Shown: positions 27,158-36,616 of the stretch, piece by piece
How positions within the stretch are numbered: position 1 is the stretch's first letter
Layout of the letters: each line of letters starts with the position of its first letter
Source: Caulobacteraceae bacterium
Lineage (GTDB): Bacteria > Pseudomonadota > Alphaproteobacteria > Caulobacterales > Caulobacteraceae
Direction: 5' to 3'
DNA: 64,000 nucleotides
Assembly: GCA_031291645.1 (NCBI GenBank)
Contig: JARLIQ010000061.1
Span: forward strand, 1 to 64,000
Position numbers and translations under genes: made by a program
The notes under the pieces: generated by a model
What the model was told of the DNA's origin: nothing
Databases searched by the model: none
The model's input: only the letters and a program-made list of their open reading frames with translations

Positions 27158-28543
27158 CTAGCCCATGGCCGCTTCGACCTCCTCGACGGACTTGGGGATT
27201 GGGGGGCCGAGGATGCGGGCGCCGGTCGCGGTGACCAGGACGTCGTCCTCGATGCGCACGCCGCCGAAGTCGGCGCAGGCGCGGAAGCGGTCGTAGTCGA
27301 TCAGGCGGGCGAAGCGGCCCTCCGCCGCCCAGCGTTCGATCTGTTGGGGGATGAAGTAGACGCCGGGCTCGACGGTGACAGTCATGCCCGCAGCCAGGGG
27401 CTTGGCCAGACGCAGGCTGGAGAGGCCGAACAGGGGGCTGCGGCCGACCTGGCCATCATAGCCCACCAGGTCCTCGCCGAAGCTCTCCATGTCGTGGACG
27501 TCCAGGCCGATCTGATGGCCGAGGCCGCACTGGAAGGCGATGGCGTAGGCGCCCGTCTCCACCACCTCGGCCGGATCGCCGCGGAAGAGGCCGAGCCCGG
27601 CCAGATGCTCGACCAGGACCCTGGCCGCCAGCCGGTGGACGTCCAGGTAGCGTACGCCGGGCGCGATCGCCGCGATGGCCGCGCGCTGGGCGCTCAGCAC
27701 GGCCTCGTAGACCGGTCGCTGGCGCTGGGTGAAGCGGCCGCCGATGGGCAGGGTGCGGGTGATGTCGCTGGCGTAGCCGAGGCCGCTGGAGACGCCGGAA
27801 TCGTTGACCACCAGGTCGCCGGCCTCCAGCCGCAGGTGGTGGTGCGGGTTGTGCAACACCTCGCCGCGCTTGGAGAAGATCGAGGCATAGGCGCACTGCC
27901 AGTCCAGCCGGCGCGCGACCGCCTCCATCTCGCCCACCACCTCCCGCTCGAAGACGCCGGGGCGGGCGACGGCCATGGCGGCGCGGTGCATCTCGCCCGC
28001 GACCGCGCAGGCGCGCTCCATCTCGGCGATCTCCTCCGGCCCCTTGATCTCGCGCAGGGCGAGGACCGCCCGGGCCAGGGCCTCGGACGCGCCCGCGCGG
28101 ACGGCGGCGGGGGGCCGGTCCAGGAGCTCGGCCAGCTGCAGCACCGCCTCCCCGCGATAGGGCGGGAGGTAATGGACGGGCCGGCCCTGGCGGCGCGCGG
28201 CGTCCAGCGCGGGCGCGAGGTCGGCCAGGGTGCGAGTCTTGTCGATCCGGGCCCGCGCCGCGCGCTCGGCCAGCGTGGACGTCGGCCCATGCCAGATGAC
28301 CGCGTCCAGGCCGATGTCGTCGCCGAACAGGACATCCTGGCCCGAGTCGAGGTCGACCAGGCCGACGAGGTCCGGCTCGATCAGGCCGAAGAGATAGCTG
28401 AAGCTGGAATCCTGGACGAACGGATAGGCGTTGGCCGCGAAGTTCATCGGCGAAGGCCGCGCGCCCGGCAGCAACACGAGGCCGCGGTCGAGGCGGCCCC
28501 GAAGCCGCGCCCGGCGATCGGCGTAGACTTGGGGATCGAACAT
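27158..28543 (-). CDS. Aminopeptidase P family (Xaa-Pro aminopeptidase)
   Basis: MFDPQVYADRRARLRGRL, VVNDSGVSSGLGYASDITRTLPIGGRFTQRQR, GLGHQIGLDVHD, TVEPGVYFIP. Confidence 0.92.
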   Translation of the reverse strand: MFDPQVYADRRARLRGRLDRGLVLLPGARPSPMNFAANAYPFVQDSSFSYLFGLIEPDLVGLVDLDSGQDVLFGDDIGLDAVIWHGPTSTLAERAARARIDKTRTLADLAPALDAARRQGRPVHYLPPYRGEAVLQLAELLDRPPAAVRAGASEALARAVLALREIKGPEEIAEMERACAVAGEMHRAAMAVARPGVFEREVVGEMEAVARRLDWQCAYASIFSKRGEVLHNPHHHLRLEAGDLVVNDSGVSSGLGYASDITRTLPIGGRFTQRQRPVYEAVLSAQRAAIAAIAPGVRYLDVHRLAARVLVEHLAGLGLFRGDPAEVVETGAYAIAFQCGLGHQIGLDVHDMESFGEDLVGYDGQVGRSPLFGLSSLRLAKPLAAGMTVTVEPGVYFIPQQIERWAAEGRFARLIDYDRFRACADFGGVRIEDDVLVTATGARILGPPIPKSVEEVEAAMG

Positions 28544-28631
28544 CACGGCCTTCGCTGGGAGCGCGCGCGGCGAACCGCGGTCGGGTGGGCCGGGCAGCCC
28601 GGCTGCGCGCCGGGCCGCCCGCACCGCAGAG

Positions 28632-30959
28632 CTAGTACTTGTAGCTGACGCTCACCCCCACGGTGCGCGGGGTGGTGATCGCCTCGCGCCGGGTGTCGGG
28701 CAGGTCGGCCGATATCGCCGCGGGCAGGCCGGTTTCGCCGATCACGTCGAACACGTTGTCGACGAACAGGGCCGCTTCCCAGGTCGAGCCGCTGTCGATC
28801 CCGACCTTCAGGTTGGTGATCGTATAGCCCTTGCGCAGGTAGAAGGGGCTGGACCGGTCGTACAGGGCGTGGGAGCTGCTGATATAGCCGACGTCGACCC
28901 GGCCGAAGGCCGAATAGTCGTCGCGCAGCGGCACGGTGTATTCGGCCGAGCCGGAGACGTTCCAGTGCGGCACGTCCAGCAGCGTATCGCCCTTTTGCGC
29001 GCCTGTGCCGGGGATACTGTTGGACAGGGTCGCGTCGGTGTAACCGAAGCCGCCGCTGAGGGTCAGGCGCCGGATCGGACGGAAGGTGGCTTCCAGCTCG
29101 GCGCCCTTGGACACCGCCTTGCCGAAGTTGGCGGTGATGTTGAAGCCGCAGCCCAGCACGATCTGCTGCTGCACCTGGCTCCAATCTATGTAGTAGAGCG
29201 AGCCGTTGACCGTCAACCGGCGGTCGAGCCAGCTAGTCTTGGCCCCGACCTCGTAGTTCCAGAGGGTGTCGGGGTTGTAGCGCACCAGTTCGGTGGCGCT
29301 GAGCCCCAGGGCGGCGAGGTCGGCGCCGCACACGTTCGCCGGCGCCGGATTGTTCGGCCCGCCCGGGCGATAACCCTTCGACGCCGTGGCGTAGACCATG
29401 TGGTCGGGGTCGATCTGCCAGTCGATGCTGAACTTCGGATTGACCCCGCGGTCGGTCGAGCTGTTCGTGACCGACGAGAAGCCGCCGTTAAAGACGCCGT
29501 CGCCCGACTGGTAGAAGCGCTGGTCCACCTCGAAGGCGCGGAAGCCGGCGCGGGCGGTCACGCCATGGCCGAGGGCCAGGGACGCCTCGCCGAAGATCGC
29601 GCTCTCCTGCAGCGTCGCCTTGCGCACCCCGTGATAGAACTGCTCGCCGCCGAACGGCGAGCCGAAGGCGGCGTCGTAGCCGGCCGGGTCGGGGATGGTC
29701 GAAGACAGCGGCGCGAACGTGCGGTGGTAATAGACGCCGCCGATGATCTGGAACGGCCCGCTGAAGCTCGAAGCCGCACGGATTTCCTGGGTGAACTCCT
29801 TGTTGAGGTACACGCCGGTCATCGCGTCCGGATAGACGTAGGTCTGGGGCGGGCTGAAGTAGTAGTAGAGGACCTTGCTGGCGTCCTCTCTCACCTTGAC
29901 CTCACGATCATAGTAGGACGTCGAGGAAACCAGTTCGAACAGCGGGAACTGCTTGTGGATCGCGACGTTGGCGATCATCGAGCGCTGGGTGCTGACCTCG
30001 GAGACGTCGCGGGTCTGGATCAGGTTGTTGCTGTTCAGGCTGCCCGGCGGCACGTCGATCTGGAACGGCGCGCCCAGGCGCATGTACTGGTACATCACCG
30101 ACGGGGTGATCGTGAGGGTCGGGTCCGGCTGGAAGCGCAGCTGCAGCCTGAAGCCCTCGGTGTTCTCGGTGTTGACGTTCTTCTTGACCGGGCTGCCCGG
30201 CTCGGCGGCCAGGATGTTGGTCGGGTCGATCCGGTACTGGTCGATGAAGCCGCCCTGGTAGCGGTAGTAGGCGCTGGCGCGCAGGGCCAGGACGTCCTTG
30301 ACCAGCGGGACGTTGATCAGGACGTTGCCCATGGCGTTGGGCGCGCCGCCGTCGGTCGCCGAGCCGGTGGCCTGAAGCTGCAGGCCGTAGCGGTCGAGCA
30401 CCGGCTGGTTGGTCACGTACTTGATCGTGCCGCCCATCGAGCTGGAGCCATAGAGATCGCCCTGCGGCCCGCGCAGCACCTCGATGCGGCTGATGTCGAA
30501 CACCGACGGGTCGATCAGCCCACGCAAGGCCAGCAGCGAGGCGTTGCTGTCGGCCGCGATGGGGGTGTCGTCCAGATAGTAACCCACCGTCCCGGCCGAT
30601 CCGGCCGTGGAGGAGATGCCGCGGATGATCAAGACGTTCTGGCCCGGACCGGCCGAAGTGACCGCCAGGGACGGCGCGATGCGGGCCACGTCCGACAGGG
30701 ACTGCACGCCCTGGCGCTCCAGCTCCGCGCCGCTGATGGCGGTGACGCTGATCGGCACGTGCTGGACGTTCTCCGACCGCTTCTGGGCGGTGACGATCAC
30801 CTCGTTGACCGCCGTGGCCCCCGGAGCCTCCGCGGCATGTGCCGCCGCGCCGAGCATCGTGGCCGCGCCGAGCGCGGTGGTGGCGAAAAGCGCACGCATG
30901 GCCGTGCTCGCGCGGCGGGCTTCGGCCCGCGCCGCGCCATTCCGATTGAACCCAGCCAT
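28632..30959 (-). CDS. TonB-dependent outer-membrane receptor
   Basis: NEVIVTAQKRSENVQHVPISVTAISGAELERQGVQSLSDVARIAPSL plug, IEVLRGPQGDLYGSSSMGGTIKYVTN, C-term TPRTVGVSVSYKY. Confidence 0.95.
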   Translation of the reverse strand: MAGFNRNGAARAEARRASTAMRALFATTALGAATMLGAAAHAAEAPGATAVNEVIVTAQKRSENVQHVPISVTAISGAELERQGVQSLSDVARIAPSLAVTSAGPGQNVLIIRGISSTAGSAGTVGYYLDDTPIAADSNASLLALRGLIDPSVFDISRIEVLRGPQGDLYGSSSMGGTIKYVTNQPVLDRYGLQLQATGSATDGGAPNAMGNVLINVPLVKDVLALRASAYYRYQGGFIDQYRIDPTNILAAEPGSPVKKNVNTENTEGFRLQLRFQPDPTLTITPSVMYQYMRLGAPFQIDVPPGSLNSNNLIQTRDVSEVSTQRSMIANVAIHKQFPLFELVSSTSYYDREVKVREDASKVLYYYFSPPQTYVYPDAMTGVYLNKEFTQEIRAASSFSGPFQIIGGVYYHRTFAPLSSTIPDPAGYDAAFGSPFGGEQFYHGVRKATLQESAIFGEASLALGHGVTARAGFRAFEVDQRFYQSGDGVFNGGFSSVTNSSTDRGVNPKFSIDWQIDPDHMVYATASKGYRPGGPNNPAPANVCGADLAALGLSATELVRYNPDTLWNYEVGAKTSWLDRRLTVNGSLYYIDWSQVQQQIVLGCGFNITANFGKAVSKGAELEATFRPIRRLTLSGGFGYTDATLSNSIPGTGAQKGDTLLDVPHWNVSGSAEYTVPLRDDYSAFGRVDVGYISSSHALYDRSSPFYLRKGYTITNLKVGIDSGSTWEAALFVDNVFDVIGETGLPAAISADLPDTRREAITTPRTVGVSVSYKY

Positions 30960-31018
30960 TCTGCACCCCTCATCGTCAGCGCCGCCCCTCGCAGCGTCTT
31001 CACCGTGAACTATTCACG

Positions 31019-31043
31019 ACAAAAATTTTTTGTATATCAAAAA
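31019..31043. promoter_or_regulatory. AT-rich overlapping palindromes (candidate operator)
   Basis: ACAAAAA-T-TTTTTGT (31019-31033, perfect) overlapping TTTTTG-TATAT-CAAAAA (31027-31043). Confidence 0.6.
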
Positions 31044-31071
31044 TATTAGATGGCTTTACGGGTTCCATCGA

Positions 31072-31596
31072 ATGCGTGTTAACTGCGCAACAGAGCGGGA
31101 GGACGCGGTGGCCATCTTTGCCGGACCATGGGGTAAGCGGTTGAAATTGTTTGGCCTGATCGCCCTGACCGTCGCCGCCGGCGGCCTATCCGTCGCGGGC
31201 GCCGCGGCGCGGCCGCAGCCCGGCGGCGACCGTGCGGCCGTCGCCCGGGTGCTGGAGGACAGCGCCGAGGCCTGGTCGGCCGGCGACCTCGACCGGTTCA
31301 TGGGCTGCTATGAGGACAGCGAGGCCACGAGCTACATAAAGGCCGACGGCGTGGTCCGCGGCTACCGCGCGATCCACGACATGTACGCCGCCCGCTTCAC
31401 CGGCGCGTCGGCCATGGGCAAGCTGTTGATGAACATCCTCGATTTCCGCCCGCTCGGCCCCCGTTACGCCCTGGTCACCGGGCGCTTCAGGCTGGAGCGG
31501 CCGCCCGCGGCGGGCGGCGAAGCCTCAGGGATCTTCACCCTGGTGTTCCACAAGTCGGCCGCCGGCTGGCGGATCGTGTCGGACCACACCTCCTGA
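31072..31596 (+). CDS. Secreted SnoaL/NTF2-like (DUF4440-type) protein
   Basis: ARVLEDSAEAWSAGDLDRFMGCYEDSEATSYIKADGVVRGYRAIHDMYAARF...GWRIVSDHTS; start uncertain. Confidence 0.75.
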   Translation: MRVNCATEREDAVAIFAGPWGKRLKLFGLIALTVAAGGLSVAGAAARPQPGGDRAAVARVLEDSAEAWSAGDLDRFMGCYEDSEATSYIKADGVVRGYRAIHDMYAARFTGASAMGKLLMNILDFRPLGPRYALVTGRFRLERPPAAGGEASGIFTLVFHKSAAGWRIVSDHTS

Positions 31597-32204
31597 TGGC
31601 CCAGCGCCACCCCTCGGCCGCCCTGCGCGAGATGATGGGCGAGACGGCGGCGCCGCCCAAGGCTTCGGGACTAACGGTCGGCTCGGCGATCCGCGACCGC
31701 CGCCGCCGGTTGGGCCTGACGCTCCAGGCCCTGGCCAAGTCGGCGGGCCTGTCCGCGCCCTTCCTGTCCCAACTCGAACGGGGCCTGGCTTCGCCCTCGC
31801 TGGTCTCGCTGACCGGGATCGCGACCGCGCTGGGCGTCGACATCAACTATTTCATCAGCGTGCCCAAGCCGCGCCACGTGGTGCGCCGCGGCGCCGCCCC
31901 GGAGATCATCGAGACCGGCATCCCGGTCGAGTACCACCGGCTGAGCGGCAAGCACGAGGAGCGCAAGATGGAGGCGCTGCTGATAATCGTGCCGGGCAAC
32001 CTGTCGGCCCCCGTCGCCCAGCGCGAGGGCGAAGGCTTCTGGTACGTGCTGGAGGGCGAGCTGCAGGTGACCATGGGCGGCGAATCCTTCGTGCTCGGCC
32101 CGACCGACAGCGCCCATTTCGACCAGCGCCACCCCTACACCATCGCCAACCCCGGCCCGACGCCCGCCCGGATCCTGTGGGTCGGCACGCCGGCCCTGTT
32201 TTGA
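31596..32204 (+). CDS. XRE-family regulator with C-terminal cupin
   Basis: GSAIRDRRRRLGLTLQALAKSAGLSAPFLSQLERGLASPSLVSLTGIATAL; cupin GEGFWYVLEGELQVTMGGESFVLGPTDSAHFD. Confidence 0.92.
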   Translation: MAQRHPSAALREMMGETAAPPKASGLTVGSAIRDRRRRLGLTLQALAKSAGLSAPFLSQLERGLASPSLVSLTGIATALGVDINYFISVPKPRHVVRRGAAPEIIETGIPVEYHRLSGKHEERKMEALLIIVPGNLSAPVAQREGEGFWYVLEGELQVTMGGESFVLGPTDSAHFDQRHPYTIANPGPTPARILWVGTPALF

Positions 32205-32218
32205 GCGGCGCGGCGGCC

Positions 32219-32764
32219 ATGCCGCCCGTGCGGTCCGCGCCCGTCCTCCGCACGGAACGGCTGGTGCTGGAGGCGCACCGGACGGACGACCTCGCGGACT
32301 GCACGGCCATGTGGTCCGACCCCCAGGTGGTCCGCTACGTCGGCGGAACGCCCGCGGGCGCCGAGGAGGTCTGGGCCCGGATGCTGCGCTACGCCGGCCT
32401 CTGGGCGGTGCTGGGGTACGGCTTCTGGGCGGTGCGCGAGAAGGACACCGGTCGCTTCGTCGGCGAGGTTGGCCTGGCCGATTTCCGGCGCGACCTGACC
32501 CCGCCGCTCGGCCCGGTTCCCGAGGTCGGCTGGGCGCTCGCCCCCTGGGCGCACGGCCAGGGCTTGGCGACCGAGGCGGTGCGGGCGGCCCTCGGCTGGG
32601 GCGATGAGGCGCTCGAGGCGCCAGCCACCGCCTGCCTGATCGACCCGCACAACGCCGCCTCGATCCGGGTGGCGGAGAAATGCGGCTTCAGGCTGCGGAC
32701 CGAAGCCCTCTACCGGGGCCACGCGACCCTGGTGTTCGGCCGCATGCCCTCGCGGGGCGATTGA
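32219..32764 (+). CDS. GNAT-family N-acetyltransferase (RimJ/RimL type)
   Basis: LRTERLVLEAHRTDDLADCTAMWSDPQVVRYVGG, GEVGLADFRRDL, NAASIRVAEKCGFRL. Confidence 0.88.
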   Translation: MPPVRSAPVLRTERLVLEAHRTDDLADCTAMWSDPQVVRYVGGTPAGAEEVWARMLRYAGLWAVLGYGFWAVREKDTGRFVGEVGLADFRRDLTPPLGPVPEVGWALAPWAHGQGLATEAVRAALGWGDEALEAPATACLIDPHNAASIRVAEKCGFRLRTEALYRGHATLVFGRMPSRGD

Positions 32765-32840
32765 AGCCGTGCGTTTGATCCGGCGCAAGGCCGGGCGCGG
32801 CGGCGGCGGGCAAGCTCGCCGCTCAACACGAACGGAGGAT

Positions 32841-33080
32841 ATGTCCATGATGAGATTTGCAGCCGTGCTGCTGGCCGCAGGCGCGCTCGCCGCCGCCAGT
32901 CCGGCGCTTGCCCAGCCCGGGCCCGGCGGTCCCGACCACCAGGCCCCGCCCCCGCAGGACGGGCCGCGCGGCGGGCCGCAACATCAGGGCGACGGATACC
33001 GCGGCCCGCACCGGGACCGTCACCACCATCGGCGCGTCTGCTATTGGCGCCACCACCACCGGGTCTGCTACTGGCGTTGA
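32841..33080 (+). CDS. Small secreted His-rich protein with duplicated RVCYWR
   Basis: Signal peptide; C-term DRHHHRRVCYWRHHHRVCYWR*. Confidence 0.65.
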   Translation: MSMMRFAAVLLAAGALAAASPALAQPGPGGPDHQAPPPQDGPRGGPQHQGDGYRGPHRDRHHHRRVCYWRHHHRVCYWR

Positions 33081-33152
33081 GTTCGAGCCGCGGCGGCGGG
33101 CGACCGCCGCCGCGCCCCGACTTCCAACCTCCAGCCCCAGGCCCGCGGGCGG

Positions 33153-33464
33153 TCAACGGCAGACCCGCACGGGCTGATACACGTACTCGCCATACCAGGT
33201 GTAGTGGCCGCGGCTCTCGACGTAGCAGCGCGGGGCGTAGCTCCAGCCATAGCCGTACCCGTAGGCCGGCGCGCCCCAGCCGCCGCGCTCGCGCGCCTCG
33301 TGCTCGCGCCACTCATGCTCGCGCCAGCCGTCCCCGCCGCCCCGCCAGCCGTCGTGATAGCCGCCATGATCGCCGCCGCCCCAATAGGGGTCGGCGAAGG
33401 CGGCCGCGGGCGCCGCGAGCGAGACCAGGGCCGCGCCGGCGATCAGTATCGATTTCATGCTCAT
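33153..33464 (-). CDS. Small secreted Gly/His/Tyr/Trp-rich protein
   Basis: MSMKSILIAGAALVSLAAPAAAFADPYWGGGDHGGYHDGWRGGGDGW...YQPVRVCR*. Confidence 0.65.
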   Translation of the reverse strand: MSMKSILIAGAALVSLAAPAAAFADPYWGGGDHGGYHDGWRGGGDGWREHEWREHEARERGGWGAPAYGYGYGWSYAPRCYVESRGHYTWYGEYVYQPVRVCR

Positions 33465-33574
33465 TGTTCGCTCCTTTCGGCCCGAAGAGCCGGTCGCCGC
33501 CGGTCATCCGACGACAGGAGCAAGCATGGCGCGGCGCAGCTGAACCCGACTGCGCCGCCCCGTTTATCGCCCGT

Positions 33575-34213
33575 TCAGCGGTGGTCCCAGCCGTGGCGGC
33601 GCTCGTAGCCGTACCAGTAGCGGTGATAGGGATAGGGCCGGTAGCCCCAGCGGCCGTCGCTCCAGATCCACGGCCGGTAGCCCGGCGGGGCGACGTAGAC
33701 GAAGCCACCGCCGAACATCGGCGGGCTGAACGGCGGGGCGCCGGAACGCACGACGTAGCCGGGCGGGCAGCCCGGGCTGGTCGAGCTGGCGCCGATCGCG
33801 CTGCCGGCGATGGCGCCGGCCATGCCGCCGACGACCGCGCCGGCCCCCCGGTCATGGCGGCCGGCGACGCTCGATCCCAGGATGGCGCCCAGCACCCCGC
33901 CGATGACGGCGCCGGCGGCGCGGTTGTTCTCCCGCTGGTCCACGCAGCTTTCCATCGCCCAGCGCTCGGCCGCCCGGGCGTAGCGCTCGTCCTCGGCGCG
34001 CGCCGCCGGCGAGGCGTCGTAGCGGCCGCTCCGGGCGTCGTAGCCCTCGGGCGGCGCCACATTGGTGTCCCCATAGGCGTAGCCCGGCGCATAGCCGGGC
34101 GGCTGGGCCGGATAGGGCTGGGCCTGAACGGGACCCGAGACCGTCGCCGCCGTCGCCAGCACCGCCACGGCCAATCCCGCCCCTCGCGCCATTGCTCGCA
34201 TCGCTGTCTCCAT
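33575..34213 (-). CDS. Glycine-zipper (2TM) domain secreted/outer-membrane protein
   Basis: AGAVIGGVLGAILGSSVAGRHDRGAGAVVGGMAGAIAGSAIGAS; start at METAMRAMARG. Confidence 0.8.
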   Translation of the reverse strand: METAMRAMARGAGLAVAVLATAATVSGPVQAQPYPAQPPGYAPGYAYGDTNVAPPEGYDARSGRYDASPAARAEDERYARAAERWAMESCVDQRENNRAAGAVIGGVLGAILGSSVAGRHDRGAGAVVGGMAGAIAGSAIGASSTSPGCPPGYVVRSGAPPFSPPMFGGGFVYVAPPGYRPWIWSDGRWGYRPYPYHRYWYGYERRHGWDHR

Positions 34214-34404
34214 CGAACCACGCGTCACGCGGCGAAGGCTGCGCGGCGTCCATGCGCCGGACCGTCGCGCGATCGGCCGAGGCGGGCCTTGCGGGAGATC
34301 AACGGCCGGACCGGCCACGTGTTGCGGAACCGGCGACTTCGCGGCCCGGCTCACGCTATCATCCTGGCGAGCCGGCGAAGTCCGGCGCTCAAGGGGAGGA
34401 ACGG

Positions 34405-35607
34405 ATGGACCTGGATCTGACGGCCGAGGAGGTCGGCTTCCGCGACGAGGTCCGCGCCTTCCTGGCGGCGTCGCTGACGCCCGAGCTGCGCCGGGCCGGG
34501 CGGCGCGCGACGAGCGTCTTCATGGACCGGGACTACAGCCTCGCCTGGCAGCGGATCCTGAACGTCCGCGGCTGGGCGGCGCCGAGCTGGCCGGTGGAAT
34601 ACGGCGGCCCCGGCTGGAGCGAGATGCAGCGCTACATCTTCGCCGCCGAATGCGCCCGCGCCGGCGCGCCGAGCCTGGCGCCCATGGGCCTGAGGATGGT
34701 CGGGCCGGTGATCATGGGCTACGGGAGCGCCGAGCAGAAGGCGCACTACCTGCCGCGCATCCTGTCGGGCGAGGACTACTGGTGCCAGGGCTATTCCGAG
34801 CCGGGCGCCGGGTCCGACCTGGCCGCCCTGCAGCTCTCGGCGGTCCGGGACGGCGAGGACTATGTCCTGTCGGGTTCGAAGATCTGGACCACCCACGCCC
34901 ATTGGGCCAACCGCATGTTCTGCCTGGTGCGCACCGCGCGAGAGGGAAAGCCCCAGGCCGGGATCACCTTCCTGCTGCTGGACATGGCCAGCCCCGGCAT
35001 CACCGTGCGCCCGATCGTCACGCTGGCCGGCGACCACGAGGTCAACCAGGTGTTCTTCGACAACGTCCGGGCGCCCGCCTCCGGCCGGCTGGGCGCGGAG
35101 AACGGCGGCTGGACCGTCGCCAAATACCTGCTGGAGTTCGAGCGCGGCGGCGGCTCGTCGCCCGGGCTTCGGGTGGCGCTGGAGCGGCTGCGGCGCCTGG
35201 CCGGGGCGGAGGCGTCGGACGCCGGCGGCCGGCTGATCGAGGATGCGGACTTCAGCGCCAAGCTCGCCGCGGCGGGCGTCGCCCTGGACGCCATCGAGAC
35301 GACCGAGCACCGGGTCCTGGCCGCGCTCGCGTCGGGCCAGCCGCCGGGGCCAGCCTCCTCGATGCTGAAGACCCAGGGCACGGAGCTGATGCAGCGGCTG
35401 GACGAGATCGCGCTGGAGGGGCTGGGCGCCTATGCCGCCGTCGACCAGCCGCAGGCGCGCGCGCCGGGCGCCAACGTCCCGTTCGTCGGGCCCGAGCACG
35501 GGCTGGTGACCACCGCCCGCTACCTGAACGACCGGGCCGCCTCGATCTACGGCGGCTCGAACGAGATCCAGCGCGACATCATGGCCCGCCTGGTGCTGGG
35601 CCTGTGA
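34405..35607 (+). CDS. Acyl-CoA dehydrogenase family protein
   Basis: MDLDLTAEEVGFRDEVRAFL, WCQGYSEPGAGSDLAALQ, C-term ASIYGGSNEIQRDIMARLVLGL. Confidence 0.93.
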   Translation: MDLDLTAEEVGFRDEVRAFLAASLTPELRRAGRRATSVFMDRDYSLAWQRILNVRGWAAPSWPVEYGGPGWSEMQRYIFAAECARAGAPSLAPMGLRMVGPVIMGYGSAEQKAHYLPRILSGEDYWCQGYSEPGAGSDLAALQLSAVRDGEDYVLSGSKIWTTHAHWANRMFCLVRTAREGKPQAGITFLLLDMASPGITVRPIVTLAGDHEVNQVFFDNVRAPASGRLGAENGGWTVAKYLLEFERGGGSSPGLRVALERLRRLAGAEASDAGGRLIEDADFSAKLAAAGVALDAIETTEHRVLAALASGQPPGPASSMLKTQGTELMQRLDEIALEGLGAYAAVDQPQARAPGANVPFVGPEHGLVTTARYLNDRAASIYGGSNEIQRDIMARLVLGL

Positions 35608-36133
35608 CGGCGCCTGGCCGAACGGCCGGGCCGCCGGCCTCGCCCCGGCGCGCATAGCGCCGGGCCAGGGTCGCGCAGACGAACAGCTGCGCCTGGTGGA
35701 AGATCATCAGTGGCAGGACGATCAGCCCCACGGCGTGGCCGGGGAACAGGATGTTCGCCATCGGGATCCCGCCGGCCATGCTCTTCTTCGATCCGCAGAA
35801 GACGATGGCGATCTCGTCCTCCTTCGAGAACCCGAGCCGGCGGCTGGCGAAGGTGGTGGCGACGATCACCAGCCCAGGCATGGTCAGGTCCAGCGCCAGG
35901 ACGGCGGCGAGGTCGATGGGCGACAGCGCCTTCCAGACGCCCGCCGCCATGCCCGCGCTGAACGCGGCGTAGACGATCAGCAGGATCGATCCCCGGTCCA
36001 CGACCGCGGTGACCGCCGGATGGCGCAGCAGCCATCCGCCGATCCAGGGACGCACGGCCTGGCCCAGGGCGAAGGGCAGCACGATCTGCGCCGCGATGTC
36101 GGTCAGGGCCGAGGCGGAAAGCCCCCGCGCGCC
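35579..36133 (-). pseudogene. C-terminal half of an SBF-like (YfeH/bile-acid:Na+ symporter-type) transporter lacking its N-terminal half
   Basis: SALTDIAAQIVLPFALGQAVRPWIGGWLLRHPAVTAVVDRGSILLIVYAAFSAG...FCGSKKSMAGGIPMANILFPGHAVGLIVLPLMIFHQAQLFVCATLARRYA; sequence upstream of about 36130 no longer looks membrane-like. Confidence 0.65.
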
Positions 36134-36478
36134 GGAAACATCAACGAGACGATCACGGGCCTGCCCCCGCTTCCCGACCTCGAGTTCGTCGTCATCGGCC
36201 CAGGCGGGCGCCACCCCGCCGCGGAGGCGCTGACCACGGCGATCCCGAACTGGGCCGCGTTCGCCCGCACCACCGCGCCCCGGCCGCTCGCGGGCCTCGC
36301 CGGCGACGCGCTCGGGTGAACCCCGGCAGGGCATCGGCCCCGTCGGAGAGGCCCGGACACCAGCCCGGCCCATGCCGATCCGATCGCGAGGGATCGCCGG
36401 AGTCCGGCGTCCGCCCTTGGCCCCTGCGGCGCCGGGTCGATTGCGCGGCCGCCGGTGGCGGCGACGGCTTCAATGCGT

Positions 36479-36493
36479 GTAAGTTTTACTTAC
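36479..36493. promoter_or_regulatory. Candidate TetR operator (autoregulatory)
   Basis: Perfect inverted repeat GTAAGT-TTT-ACTTAC upstream of tetR 36617. Confidence 0.6.
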
Positions 36494-36616
36494 TATGGAC
36501 GGCGCCGCCCGAAGCGGCGGATGTGTTGCGCCGCGCACAACCAAGACGCTAGATTCGTCCGCGTCGCCCGCCGGCGGGACGGCCGAAAAGGTCGAAGGCC
36601 AGGAGATTTGTCGTCT

